This document shows, piece by piece, positions 13,790 to 22,933 of a stretch of 32,122 bases of DNA; the first letter of the stretch is position 1, and every line of letters begins with the position of its first letter. The translations under genes and the position numbers were made by a program. The notes beneath the pieces are model-generated. The model was not told the origin of the DNA and searched no databases. It saw only the letters and a list, made by a program, of their open reading frames with translations. Origin of the DNA: Chryseobacterium gleum (GTDB taxonomy: Bacteria; Bacteroidota; Bacteroidia; Flavobacteriales; BACL11); assembly GCA_945865535.1 (NCBI GenBank), contig CAMBDW010000015.1:1-32122 (forward strand). The letters run 5' to 3'.

Positions 13790-15217
13790 TTATTTTTTTT
13801 TAGAAGGTATTTCACATGCCCAATCGAATAAACTTCTTTCTTTGATTATCTCTGCGACTCCTTGAGGAACAGCATGCTCCCAGTTGCCTGTTTGACATGC
13901 TTTAATTTTATTGAGTATATCTTTAGAGAAAATTCCTAATAGATCCGCATTATATTGTAAGTCTTCAATTCTTCCATTTGAGTGTAAATAGTTATATAAA
14001 TCTCTTACTCTTGGATGAATTGGAATGTTATTACTGTTTAATAATTCCGTTTTTTCATTTGGTTTATAAGGATAGAGATAAAATTTAATATCTCTAGTAA
14101 AGATAACTCCAAAGGCCTCCATTATTCCGCCATTTAAGTTGCGGTAATATTGCTCCTCAAACATATCCATCAAATTATCAACACCTAAAATAACTCCCAT
14201 TCGTGATTTTGTAAACTGAGATAAATATTCAATAATCTTATAGAATTTTTTATAGTTTGAAATCATTACAGTGTAACCTAAGGAACACAATATATCTGCT
14301 CTATCAAGGAAATCCTGTTCATCCACCTCTCCCTCAGCTTTAAGGTTACTGAGAGTAATCTCAAATAGAATTTGAATGTCTTTTTTTGCCACTTTATTCG
14401 TGGCCTTGAATTTCTCCAAACCCTTTTCAAGCATGTCAATATTTACCTTTGTTACAGGGCGAAAACTGCCTCTCATTGTAAGAATATTCTTTTTATAGAG
14501 AATGTCAGATGGCTGTTTGTTCATGCCATCAGGAGTAAAGATAACTGCATTCGTCATTTTCTCCTTTACCAAAGTTAAACTAAGCAGTCTATTGTCAATA
14601 TTTTTAAATGCAGGACCAACTACCTCCACCATATTAATTTCAAATTGTTCTTTATCTAATGAGTCATAGGTTCTTTTTAAAATTTCTTTTGGATCCGTTT
14701 CATTAAAACAAGCGTGAAGTATGTTTGTTCCTATAATTCCTATAGTTTCTTGTTGCAACTTTGCATCTTGATCGTGTAATATAATATGTATAATAAAATC
14801 TGAAGGTTTTTCATCTGGAGAATTTTGGAATCTCAAGCCTATCCAGCCGTTTCCTTCTACTGTTTTTGAATAATTAGTGGTTGTGATTGTATCAGCATAA
14901 ACAAAGAATTTGGTGTTTTTGTGCTTGTCTCTATCTAGTCTTTTGTCAAGTAATTGGTATTCATGATCCAACATTTTTTCTAACCTAGATTTACAAACAT
15001 ATCTTCCATCTGCTTCTTTTCCATATATAGCATCAGAAAAATCCCTATCATAAGCTGACATAGTTTTTGCAATTGTACTAGAGGCAGATCCTGCTTTAAA
15101 GAAATTCCGAGCTACTTCTTGACCTGCCCCAATCTCAATAAATGAACCGTAGATTGTATCATCTAAGTTTATTTGCAATGCCTTTTGTCCTGCTGTTAAG
15201 GTTACATTATTTGTCAT
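13790..15217 (-). CDS. Conserved protein of unknown function, often mislabelled NadD or TonB receptor
   Basis: 475 residues, soluble, with no signal peptide. I recognise it as a widespread conserved protein from its opening (GQKALQINLDDTIYGSFIEIGAGQEVARNFFKAG) and from SSTIAKTMSAYDRDFSDAIYG, MRGSFRPVTKVN and the end VAEIIKERSLFDW. Databases often carry names such as nicotinate-nucleotide adenylyltransferase or TonB-dependent receptor. Neither fits: there is no HxGH nucleotidyltransferase motif and no barrel or plug. The very conserved IGAGQEVARxFF and SAYDxxFSDxIYG motifs suggest an active or binding site near the N-terminus (inference). A minus-strand TAAATTTG (15243-15250) could be its -7 box. 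It is divergent from the MBL hydrolase gene. Function unknown. Confidence 0.85.
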   Translation of the reverse strand: MTNNVTLTAGQKALQINLDDTIYGSFIEIGAGQEVARNFFKAGSASSTIAKTMSAYDRDFSDAIYGKEADGRYVCKSRLEKMLDHEYQLLDKRLDRDKHKNTKFFVYADTITTTNYSKTVEGNGWIGLRFQNSPDEKPSDFIIHIILHDQDAKLQQETIGIIGTNILHACFNETDPKEILKRTYDSLDKEQFEINMVEVVGPAFKNIDNRLLSLTLVKEKMTNAVIFTPDGMNKQPSDILYKKNILTMRGSFRPVTKVNIDMLEKGLEKFKATNKVAKKDIQILFEITLSNLKAEGEVDEQDFLDRADILCSLGYTVMISNYKKFYKIIEYLSQFTKSRMGVILGVDNLMDMFEEQYYRNLNGGIMEAFGVIFTRDIKFYLYPYKPNEKTELLNSNNIPIHPRVRDLYNYLHSNGRIEDLQYNADLLGIFSKDILNKIKACQTGNWEHAVPQGVAEIIKERSLFDWACEIPSKKK

Positions 15218-15301
15218 TAAATAATATATTTAAAATTGGGTGCAAATTTACGCAGATATTTACTAAGACAGAACATTTATCTATTAATTTTACCCAACCA
15301 G

Positions 15302-16078
15302 ATGATTAGTAAAATGAAGATAACTTTATTAGGTACAGGAACCTCACAAGGAGTTCCTGTAATTGCTTGTGATTGTAAAGTATGTAAATCAGTAAACCTA
15401 AAGGATAATAGGTTGCGTTCATCTGTAATGATAGAAGTTGATAATCAAACTTTAGTAATAGATACTGGTCCTGATTTTAGACAACAAATGCTAAGAGAGC
15501 AAGTGGAAAAGGTAGATGCCGTTTTATTTACCCATCATCATAAAGATCATGTGGCAGGCATGGATGATATAAGAGCTTTTAACTATAAATGGAAAAAGGA
15601 TATGCAAATTTATTGTACTAACGTCACTGAAAAGGCTCTAAGAAAGGAATTTCCTTATGTCTTTTTTGAAGATAAGTACCCTGGAACTCCTAAAGTGAAA
15701 ATAAATAGTATCGTAAATAAAGCTTTCAAAATTAATAACACTACTATTATTCCTATTCAAGCAAAGCACTATATGATGCCAATTTTTGGTTTTAGAATAA
15801 ATAATTTTGTCTATCTTACAGATGTAAGTTCTATTTCAGATAAAGAAAAAGAAAAAATGAAAGGTGCGGATTTGATTGTTTTAGATGCGCTCAGAAAAGA
15901 AGAACATCTTTCTCATTTTAATTTACAGCAAGCCTTAACATTATTAAAAGAGCTAAAACCTAAACAAGCATTACTTACTCATATATCTCATTATATGGGA
16001 CTGCATGATGAAGTGAATAGTGAACTTCCTAATTCCATTAAATTGGCTTATGACGGACAACAAATAACTTTAAGCTAA
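15302..16078 (+). CDS. MBL-fold metallohydrolase, PhnP/YycJ-like
   Basis: A metallo-beta-lactamase-fold phosphodiesterase-like enzyme of 258 residues. The landmark N-terminus is LGTGTSQGVPVIACDCKVCKS, where the two-cysteine CxCxxC insertion is typical of the PhnP branch. The dinuclear metal site follows: DTGPDFR, THHHKDHVAGMDD (HxHxDH), later QAKHYMMPIFGFR, YLTDVSSIS and LLTHISHYMG. PhnP proteins open cyclic phosphate sugars. No phosphonate genes surround it, so its substrate here is open. I start at ATG 15302 (MISKMKIT); ATG 15314 is equally plausible, and the TTG at 15236 would add an unconserved 22 residues. Single gene between a divergent neighbour and the metalloprotease. Confidence 0.88.
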   Translation: MISKMKITLLGTGTSQGVPVIACDCKVCKSVNLKDNRLRSSVMIEVDNQTLVIDTGPDFRQQMLREQVEKVDAVLFTHHHKDHVAGMDDIRAFNYKWKKDMQIYCTNVTEKALRKEFPYVFFEDKYPGTPKVKINSIVNKAFKINNTTIIPIQAKHYMMPIFGFRINNFVYLTDVSSISDKEKEKMKGADLIVLDALRKEEHLSHFNLQQALTLLKELKPKQALLTHISHYMGLHDEVNSELPNSIKLAYDGQQITLS

Positions 16079-16105
16079 CCAAGATTAAAATTTCTCATTA
16101 AAGTA

Positions 16106-16139
16106 TTTTTGTAAAAAGAATAGCTTATTTTTACAAAAA
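16106..16139. promoter_or_regulatory. Perfect 12 bp inverted repeat upstream of the metalloprotease
   Basis: TTTTTGTAAAAA (16106-16117) and TTTTTACAAAAA (16128-16139) are exact reverse complements with a 10-base spacer. The first half overlaps a TATTTTTG box (16104-16111) that fits the -7 consensus, and the second half ends 11 bp before the ATG. It could be an operator or a leader hairpin. With one G-C pair per arm it is a weak hairpin, and there is no T-run after it on the plus strand. Confidence 0.4.
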
Positions 16140-16150
16140 ATTATTTTAAG

Positions 16151-18937
16151 ATGAGAAAAATACTAGTTTGCCTTTTTAGTTCCATTATTACACTAAATTC
16201 ATTTGCTTCAAAACACAATCATATTGATGAGAATGAAGTGCGATATATCAAAGAAAATATGGTTCTTAATCCACAATATCAAGAGCTTTTAAGAAACAGT
16301 CAATTGTGGCAAAATTTTAGAACAAATCATTCAGATTGGTTTGTAATTTTTAATGAAAATAATCAATTGCCTCATAGAGCTTTTGGAGCACCAATAGCGG
16401 TAAATGATTTGCAATCATTTTTAAGTACACAAAATTTTATATTGCCAAATGATTTAAGAGAATTATCAGTTGTTAAGAATGACAAGCACATTAATAAAAC
16501 ATATGTCCAATACTATAATAACTTAGAAGTTGTAGGCAGTAAGTTGTATGCTAAATTTACTCTTAATAATGAGTTGATTGCTTTTGGTTTGGATGTGTTT
16601 AATGACATCAATATTAGTGTAACTCCTGTATTAAATGAGCAGGGTGCTATTAATGGAGCAACTTCTAATATTACAACAAATATAACTGATGTTTTAGTGA
16701 GTAATGATTTAAAGATATTAGCTATCCCAACGTATAGAAAATACGATTATCGTTTGGTTTATGAAGTTACTTTTTCTACTAGAATAGCAGAAGGTCCAGC
16801 AAATTATATTTGTTATGTAGATGCAAGTACTGGCGAACTTTTAATGCGTAAAAACAAAGTAATGTATGAAGCGCCTCCTACAGGAACAGCTACAGTTTCT
16901 GGTGCGGTATATCCAACGAATCCATATAATCCCTCAATTACTCAGAATTTTAAATATTTAAAAGCTATTGATCAAACTACGAGTACAAATTATTATACTG
17001 ATAACAATGGAGATGTAGTCTTGCCAATGAATATCGGAACCCAAGTTAGGTACAAGCTTGAGGGCCTGTATGCTGATGTGCAGACCGCTGGAAGTACAGC
17101 TGATATTTTTCAAAACTTAGCTGCTACGAATAGTATAGTGTTTGATAATTCTAATTCTACAATTCAAGAAAGAACTGCATATCAAGCTGTAAATAATATT
17201 CACGATCACTTAAAAGTAGTATTTCCAACTTTTACAGGATTAGATAGTCCCATGGAGACTAATATTGATGAAACAGGCAGTTGTAATGCTTTTTTTGATG
17301 GTAGTTCAGTTAATTTTTATGCACAGGGAGGAGGTTGTCATGCAACTGCAAAAATTGCTGATGTTGTTTATCATGAATATGGGCATGCCATCAACAATGC
17401 AAGGTATAACTCTGGATCTGGAATGCAAAATGGGGGATTGAATGAAGGATTTGCTGATGTTTGGGCATTATCATTAACGGCATCACCTGTACTTGGTTTT
17501 GGCTGGGACTTAGTAGATCCTACTATTTATGTTAGAAGATATGATCAGGATAGAAAAGTATACCCTCAGGATTTAGTAGGACAGGTGCATGCTGATGGGG
17601 AAATAATTGCAGGCTCATTCTGGGATTTATATCTAAATCTTAATAATATGTCCCAAATGCTTGATTTATTTAAGTATACTTTTGATAGTAATGTTGACGG
17701 GCCTAATGGTGATGAGGGGGCTATTTATACAGATATTTTACTTGAGGTCCTTTATGCTGATGATAATGACGCCAACTTAAGTAATGGAACTCCTAATGAT
17801 ATTGCAATTATTAGTGCTTTTGACTTACACGGAATTACTTTGTTATCTAATGCAGTTGTTTCACATAATCCTGTAAGTACATCTAGTGGAAATACTGGAA
17901 TTACAATTAATGCTAGCGTTGGGCTTACTTATCCTTGGGCGCTTGGATCAACTAATTGCTATTATAAAATTAATGATGCCTCTTCTTGGAATAATCTAGC
18001 TATGACTGGAACCTCATCATTTACTACAACAATTCCTGCTCAGCCAAATGGAACTGTAGTAGCTTATTATATTTCCTTAACTGATAACTTTGGTAATGAG
18101 TCTGCTGTAACTCCAATTGCAGCTAATTTAACACCAATGAATTATGCCAACTTACCTTACTTTATTATGGTAGGATTTGAAATGCTTCAAGAAGAAGATT
18201 TTGATGCTAACTTTGGTTTTTGGCAAACCGGTGGGGCAGGTGATAACGCAACAACTGGTATTTGGGAAATTGGCTCTCCAATTGCTTCTTATGGAGACCC
18301 TCTAGATCCATCAACTATATGTCAAACTGATGCGCAGCACACTCAGGGTGGTTTTCAGTGTGCTTTTACAGGAAATGCATCATCAGTAAATGATGGTTTG
18401 GGTACTAATGATGTTGATGGTGGGCATACAACCCTTTACTCTCCATATTATGATTTAACTTCTTATACAAATCCTGCATTTTCATATTACAGATGGTATA
18501 CAAATAGTCCTTACAGTGGTGCCAATCCTGGGGCTGATTGGTGGCAAGTAATGATCACTGATGATGGGGTAAATTGGCAGTATATTGAAAATAACATGAG
18601 TTCGGATATTAGTTGGAGAAAATTTGCTTTTAGAGTGAGTGATTATGTAAATTTAACTTCTAATGTACAATTAAAGTTTATGGCTTCTGATAGTATTCGT
18701 TTAGGTCAAAATCTTGATGGTGGAAGCTTAATAGAAGCTGCCGTAGATGATTTAGTTCTTTATGAAGGACAAACAAATTCTACTTCAGTGAATGATATAC
18801 TGGCTATTAAACCAAAGTTAATAAAAGTTACGGATTTATTAGGAAAGGAAATAGATCTTAGTAATGTAATAGCTAATACAACATTACTGTATATTTATGA
18901 TGACGGAAGTGTAAAGAAAAAAATACTTTTTGATTAA
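16151..18937 (+). CDS. T9SS-exported M36/M4-like zinc metalloprotease
   Basis: A 928-residue secreted gluzincin. Order: signal peptide 1-19; fungalysin/thermolysin-type propeptide about 60-235 (KTYVQYYNNLEVVGSKLYAKFT, RLVYEVTF, YVDASTGELL); catalytic domain about 250-580 with HEYGH (408-412) and the third zinc ligand Glu432 in GGLNEGFADVWAL. Then come a beta-rich region (about 580-660) and a lectin- or jellyroll-like domain starting DFDANFGFWQTGGAG and ending VDDLVLYEG. The last about 40 residues form a T9SS type A sorting tail (VTDLLGKEIDLS, YIYDDGSVKKKILFD), so the protein should be carried across the outer membrane and either released or anchored. Likely role: degradation of external protein for nutrition. 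The gene ends 4 bp inside the convergent dihydroorotase-like gene. The 12 bp inverted repeat lies just before it. Confidence 0.92.
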   Translation: MRKILVCLFSSIITLNSFASKHNHIDENEVRYIKENMVLNPQYQELLRNSQLWQNFRTNHSDWFVIFNENNQLPHRAFGAPIAVNDLQSFLSTQNFILPNDLRELSVVKNDKHINKTYVQYYNNLEVVGSKLYAKFTLNNELIAFGLDVFNDINISVTPVLNEQGAINGATSNITTNITDVLVSNDLKILAIPTYRKYDYRLVYEVTFSTRIAEGPANYICYVDASTGELLMRKNKVMYEAPPTGTATVSGAVYPTNPYNPSITQNFKYLKAIDQTTSTNYYTDNNGDVVLPMNIGTQVRYKLEGLYADVQTAGSTADIFQNLAATNSIVFDNSNSTIQERTAYQAVNNIHDHLKVVFPTFTGLDSPMETNIDETGSCNAFFDGSSVNFYAQGGGCHATAKIADVVYHEYGHAINNARYNSGSGMQNGGLNEGFADVWALSLTASPVLGFGWDLVDPTIYVRRYDQDRKVYPQDLVGQVHADGEIIAGSFWDLYLNLNNMSQMLDLFKYTFDSNVDGPNGDEGAIYTDILLEVLYADDNDANLSNGTPNDIAIISAFDLHGITLLSNAVVSHNPVSTSSGNTGITINASVGLTYPWALGSTNCYYKINDASSWNNLAMTGTSSFTTTIPAQPNGTVVAYYISLTDNFGNESAVTPIAANLTPMNYANLPYFIMVGFEMLQEEDFDANFGFWQTGGAGDNATTGIWEIGSPIASYGDPLDPSTICQTDAQHTQGGFQCAFTGNASSVNDGLGTNDVDGGHTTLYSPYYDLTSYTNPAFSYYRWYTNSPYSGANPGADWWQVMITDDGVNWQYIENNMSSDISWRKFAFRVSDYVNLTSNVQLKFMASDSIRLGQNLDGGSLIEAAVDDLVLYEGQTNSTSVNDILAIKPKLIKVTDLLGKEIDLSNVIANTTLLYIYDDGSVKKKILFD

Positions 18938-20220
18938 CACTCTTTAAATTGTCCGTTATTATAAATTGCTAGTGCTTTTCCTTTTAGTTTTTCTCCAATA
19001 AAAGGAGTGTTAAATGATTTGGATTTGATATCATCAGCTGTAAATTCCCACTCTAAATCAGGATTAAATAAAGTAATATTGGCGTTTTCACCTTCTTGAA
19101 TTACTAATTCTTGCATTTTAAGTATCTTTCTTGGGTTTATTGAGATCTTTTCAATTAAGGTACTTAAATCAACTTGAGGTAAAATGTATTTTCCTAAAAG
19201 TCCAAAAGCCGTTTCTAATCCTATAATTCCATTAGCAGCATTATCAAAGTCTATTTTTTTATACTCATTAGTTATTGGGCTATGATCGGTGCTTATTACA
19301 TCAATAGTTCCGTCTTTTAAAGCATTAATAAGGGCTGAATTATCTTTATCAGTTCTAAAAGGAGGCATTACTTTATACCTAGTGTCAAAGTTATTTACAG
19401 CTTCATCTGTCAAAAAGAGATTGTGCAAGGCAACATCAGCAGTTACTTTTAACCCTTTAGTTTTAGCATGTTTTATTTTCTTTACACTATTTTTTGTTGA
19501 AATGTAGCTAAGATGGAGCTTACTATTAGTATATTCACAAAGATTAAGATCTCTATCCACCATCATTTCTTCTGCCAGTGCTGGAATTCCTTTTAATCCT
19601 AGCATTGTGCTTGTAATTCCCTCATGCATAAATCCATTATTGGCGATACTTTTATCGTTAGGATAGTTCATAATTAAAGTGTCAGAGTCCTTGGAATAAA
19701 GCATGGCAATTTTCATTACTTCATTTCTAGTAATTGATTTTTTGTCATCCGTAAAGGCTTTGCAACCTGCTCTGTGCATATCATGCATTTCTACAATTTC
19801 ATCTCCTTTTCCGTTTTTTGTAATATTGCCTGCAGGTATTACATCAACGATACTGCCTTTGGTAGCATTCTGTATGAAATTAATCATGCTTTTATTGTCA
19901 ATGCTAGGATTGTTGTTAGGCATTACCATTACCCCAGTAAATCCCCCTTTTAAAGCGGCATTACTTCCAGTAGCTAGAGTTTCTTGTTGTTCATAGCCTG
20001 GCTCTCCAAAATTGGCATGTAAATCAAACCAACCCGGTGATAAGTGTAGATTCTTTGCCCGATACTCTATTTCAGTTCCACTAGCGATTGATTCAGGACA
20101 AGATTTAATTGATTTAGCAATTTTTTCAATTTTTCCATTTTTGATAAACACATCCATTATCTTATTATGATGCTTTGAATTAGGATCAATTATTTTGGCT
20201 AATTTGATTAGTATGTTCAT
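18934..20220 (-). CDS. Dihydroorotase-like amidohydrolase lacking the HxH metal motif
   Basis: 428 residues with the full dihydroorotase fold and length: a small beta domain at both ends (MNILIKLAKIIDP and the GEKLKGKALAIYNNG end) around a TIM barrel. The motif that should read DxHxHxREPG reads FDLHANFGEPGYE, so the second metal-binding histidine and the substrate-binding arginine are absent. The late motif reads STDHSPI instead of TDHAPH. The bridging aspartate region AFTDDKKSI is kept. Bacteroidota commonly carry such a degenerate PyrC-like protein; in other bacteria inactive homologues support aspartate transcarbamoylase. I infer that it is non-catalytic or has a different reaction, and that an active pyrC lies elsewhere. 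Its ATG overlaps the stop of the BatA gene (ATGA, 4 bp), so the two are translationally coupled. Confidence 0.88.
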   Translation of the reverse strand: MNILIKLAKIIDPNSKHHNKIMDVFIKNGKIEKIAKSIKSCPESIASGTEIEYRAKNLHLSPGWFDLHANFGEPGYEQQETLATGSNAALKGGFTGVMVMPNNNPSIDNKSMINFIQNATKGSIVDVIPAGNITKNGKGDEIVEMHDMHRAGCKAFTDDKKSITRNEVMKIAMLYSKDSDTLIMNYPNDKSIANNGFMHEGITSTMLGLKGIPALAEEMMVDRDLNLCEYTNSKLHLSYISTKNSVKKIKHAKTKGLKVTADVALHNLFLTDEAVNNFDTRYKVMPPFRTDKDNSALINALKDGTIDVISTDHSPITNEYKKIDFDNAANGIIGLETAFGLLGKYILPQVDLSTLIEKISINPRKILKMQELVIQEGENANITLFNPDLEWEFTADDIKSKSFNTPFIGEKLKGKALAIYNNGQFKEC

Positions 20221-22235
20221 AGTTTTATCATTTTAATAAGTAGTATTTCAAAAGCAAAAAATAGTAGAGAAAGAAGGAGTGCAATTTTCCAGTATTCTTT
20301 TCCAATTTCTTGTTCTTTTATGATTGTTTTTAGCCCAGTATTTTCTGTGGAAATAATAGTTGTATTTTCAATATTATTTTTGGCAATAAAATCTTCAAGT
20401 TCATCACTAGTTAATGAGGACATTATGCTTTCGGAAGTGTTATAATTAAAGGCAATTTTATCTACTAGTTCATTGTTATTTAAAATAGAATAAATTCCGT
20501 TTTTGGTAATTTGATTTTGAGGATTTAATAATTGCTTTCCATTTTTATTTATTAGAGTAGGTATAATATCAATGTTATTGCCTTTTATGTGGGGAATATC
20601 AGTTGGGGTATTACTATAATTAACACTAATTTCTTTATCAGAACCAATACTATAATATGGGGTATTTACTAGAATTGAAGAAGTTGCCATATTTATTAAA
20701 GTTGGAACAAAAAGAGCGTGTTTTGTAAAATTGTTATATCTTTTATCTAAAGGACTTGAAAATTGATAGATCGTTCCTTTTTCTAAGGTGTATTCACTTA
20801 AAAAATCTTGTTTGTTGGCAAAGCCAATTATTTGAGTGCTGATTTTTTTATTATTTAAGAAATAGGCACGGCTACTAATAGGGTAATTTGCTTTATCAAG
20901 CGCCTGAGTAAATACATTCTTGTAAATATGGTGCTTAGTACTAAATTGATTGATCTTTAATTCACTTTCTGTTTTGCTAGAAATGGTATTTATTGCTAAA
21001 GAGTTTAATAGAATATTAAAAGTGTTAAAATCAGTTAAATCTGGAGCAGGAACTACAAGCAAACTACCTCCATTACTTGTAAATGAAAGCAAGGTGCTTA
21101 ATAAACCACTGCTAAGCTCTGTAACACCATTTAGTATTATGAAATCTTGTTTTGACAGTGCATTGTGATTGATATTTTCTAGTTTTAATGAAGTAAAATT
21201 AAATAGGGCAGTGTCATTTCCAAAAAGAGCATTGAAGGCGGTATTTTCACTTGCGCTATTTATTTCCGTCACATTAATTTTTTCTGATTTAGTTAGGGTG
21301 AAGAACAAATTATTATCAAAAGTAATAGGGGAGTCTTCAGTTCTTATTTCTCCATTAATAAATCGATTATTAGAAGTTAAAAATTTAAAAACTATTTCTT
21401 TAGTTTCTTCAGCAAGTAAGTTAATATATTGTTGTGATTTTTGCTTGTTGTCCAAATATAAAAACAATACTTCATCTTTTATGTTTTTAGTACTTGTGTT
21501 GCTAATAACAACATGAATTGCCACTTCATTATCTGACGTAAAAATAGGTCCTTCAGTAAATAAGCTGTCAATACTAATATTTGAAGTATTTTTATTTACT
21601 ATTGGAATTAAAGAAATCTTGTTTTTGATTTCGTATCCTTTCAAGTCATCAATTTTTAAGCTATTTTTTTGAAAATCAGAGATGAAGAATAAATGACTAT
21701 TATTGGATACAATGCTACTACTTCTAGAGATAATATCAGTGATACTTCTTTGTTTTGAAGAGGATGCAATTTTTTCAATTTGCAATTTAATTGCATCAGG
21801 GGTATAGCTTGAGATATGTTTTGGGTCAAAATCATTAGTTATCAGATAAAAATTATTTTCTGATGGATAAGATTGGCTTATTTCTATAGCCTTATTCTTT
21901 GCGCTATTTAGTAGATTTCCTTCTCCAAAGTCAACATCCATACTTTGAGAATTATCAATATACAAGAAGATATCATTAGAAATTTTAGTATTGTTTACAG
22001 GTATATATGGTTTTGCAAAGGCAAGAACTAAGAAAATGATTGCAAGGATTCTGCTTAAAAGAATTAATAGATTTTTTAACTCTGATTTTTTTCTATTTTC
22101 TTCTTTTATCTCCTTTAAAAAACGAATACTACTAAAGTAGATTGTTTTGTGTTTTCTGAAATTAAAGAGATGAATGAGAATAGGAATTGCTATTGCAAAA
22201 AGTGCATAAAGCAGGTGTGGGTTTTGATAAATCAT
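20217..22235 (-). CDS. BatA-domain membrane protein
   Basis: 672 residues. The N-terminal aerotolerance-regulator (BatA) module holds two membrane helices, about 8-22 (YALFAIAIPILIHLF) and 57-77 (LLILLSRILAIIFLVLAFA), separated by the typical IYFSSIRFLKEIKEENRKKSEL loop. A VWA-like domain (IFLYIDNSQSMDVDF, about 90-240) and a long soluble beta-rich part including a glutamine-amidotransferase-like stretch (FIILNGV, GGSLLVVPAP) follow. One C-terminal helix (WKIALLLSLLFFAFEILLI) ends the protein. ATG at 22235 is used; a TTG lies one codon upstream. The DNSQS motif is close to the DxSxS of a metal-binding VWA site. Such proteins belong to Bat/MoxR-type envelope systems, but no MoxR ATPase is nearby. 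Coupled to the dihydroorotase-like gene by a 4 bp overlap. Confidence 0.87.
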   Translation of the reverse strand: MIYQNPHLLYALFAIAIPILIHLFNFRKHKTIYFSSIRFLKEIKEENRKKSELKNLLILLSRILAIIFLVLAFAKPYIPVNNTKISNDIFLYIDNSQSMDVDFGEGNLLNSAKNKAIEISQSYPSENNFYLITNDFDPKHISSYTPDAIKLQIEKIASSSKQRSITDIISRSSSIVSNNSHLFFISDFQKNSLKIDDLKGYEIKNKISLIPIVNKNTSNISIDSLFTEGPIFTSDNEVAIHVVISNTSTKNIKDEVLFLYLDNKQKSQQYINLLAEETKEIVFKFLTSNNRFINGEIRTEDSPITFDNNLFFTLTKSEKINVTEINSASENTAFNALFGNDTALFNFTSLKLENINHNALSKQDFIILNGVTELSSGLLSTLLSFTSNGGSLLVVPAPDLTDFNTFNILLNSLAINTISSKTESELKINQFSTKHHIYKNVFTQALDKANYPISSRAYFLNNKKISTQIIGFANKQDFLSEYTLEKGTIYQFSSPLDKRYNNFTKHALFVPTLINMATSSILVNTPYYSIGSDKEISVNYSNTPTDIPHIKGNNIDIIPTLINKNGKQLLNPQNQITKNGIYSILNNNELVDKIAFNYNTSESIMSSLTSDELEDFIAKNNIENTTIISTENTGLKTIIKEQEIGKEYWKIALLLSLLFFAFEILLIKMIKL

Positions 22236-22282
22236 CAAAGTGCAAAAATAGACTATTTCATAACACTTAGAGGCTTTTTGAA

Positions 22283-22933
22283 CTAAATTATTTTTCCGTC
22301 TTTAATTTCAAGTGTTCTATGAGCAAGTTTTGCGAGCTCTTTATTATGGGTAATTACTACTATTGTTTGGGATGTTTCTTTGTTTAACTTTAAGAATAAT
22401 TGATGTAATTCATCTGCATTTTTGGAATCGAGATTTCCTGATGGCTCATCCGCAAGTAGGATAGATGGAGAGTTAATTAAAGCCCTTGCTACTGCTACTC
22501 TTTGCTGCTCGCCTCCCGATAATTCATCCGGTTTATGTTCAGCTCTGTTGGAAAGGTTTAATAAGTTTAGAAGTTCTAATCCTTTTTTATCTGCTTCCTT
22601 TTTAGGAGTGCCATTTAAGTAAGCAGGTAAGCAAATATTTTCAAGTGCTGTAAATTCGTTTAATAAATTGTGAAACTGAAAAACAAATCCAATTTCTTGA
22701 TTTCTGAATTTCGAAACTTCTTTTTCTGAAAAATGCTTAGTTTCTTTGCCATTTATTAGTAATGATCCTCCTTGAATTTTATCGAGAGTACCTAAAAGAT
22801 GCAATAAAGTAGTTTTTCCTGCTCCTGAAGCCCCTACAATACTAACAAATTCGCCCTTTTTTATATTTAAATCTACACCCTTTAAGACTTTGAGGTTGTC
22901 GTAGGAATAATGTATGTTTTTTGCGGTTATCAT
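22283..22933 (-). CDS. ABC transporter ATP-binding protein, LolD/MacB type
   Basis: 216 residues, a complete single ATPase domain. It has Walker A GASGAGKTT (34-42), the Q-loop region GFVFQFHNLL, signature LSGGEQQRVAVARAL, Walker B ILLADEPSGNLD and the switch histidine VVITHNKEL. The closely spaced NLD after Walker B, the FHNLL segment and the short length place it in the LolD/FtsE/MacB group. LolD powers release of lipoproteins from the inner membrane for the outer membrane. No permease (LolC/E) is adjacent, so the partner is encoded elsewhere. Its start overlaps the stop of the DUF5916 gene by 4 bp, suggesting coupled translation with an outer-membrane protein. Confidence 0.88.
   Translation of the reverse strand: MITAKNIHYSYDNLKVLKGVDLNIKKGEFVSIVGASGAGKTTLLHLLGTLDKIQGGSLLINGKETKHFSEKEVSKFRNQEIGFVFQFHNLLNEFTALENICLPAYLNGTPKKEADKKGLELLNLLNLSNRAEHKPDELSGGEQQRVAVARALINSPSILLADEPSGNLDSKNADELHQLFLKLNKETSQTIVVITHNKELAKLAHRTLEIKDGKII

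Noticed and set aside
15236..15301. MBL hydrolase start at TTG 15236
   Set aside because: The 22 extra residues are unlike the family N-terminus, which begins close to the LGTGTSQG strand.
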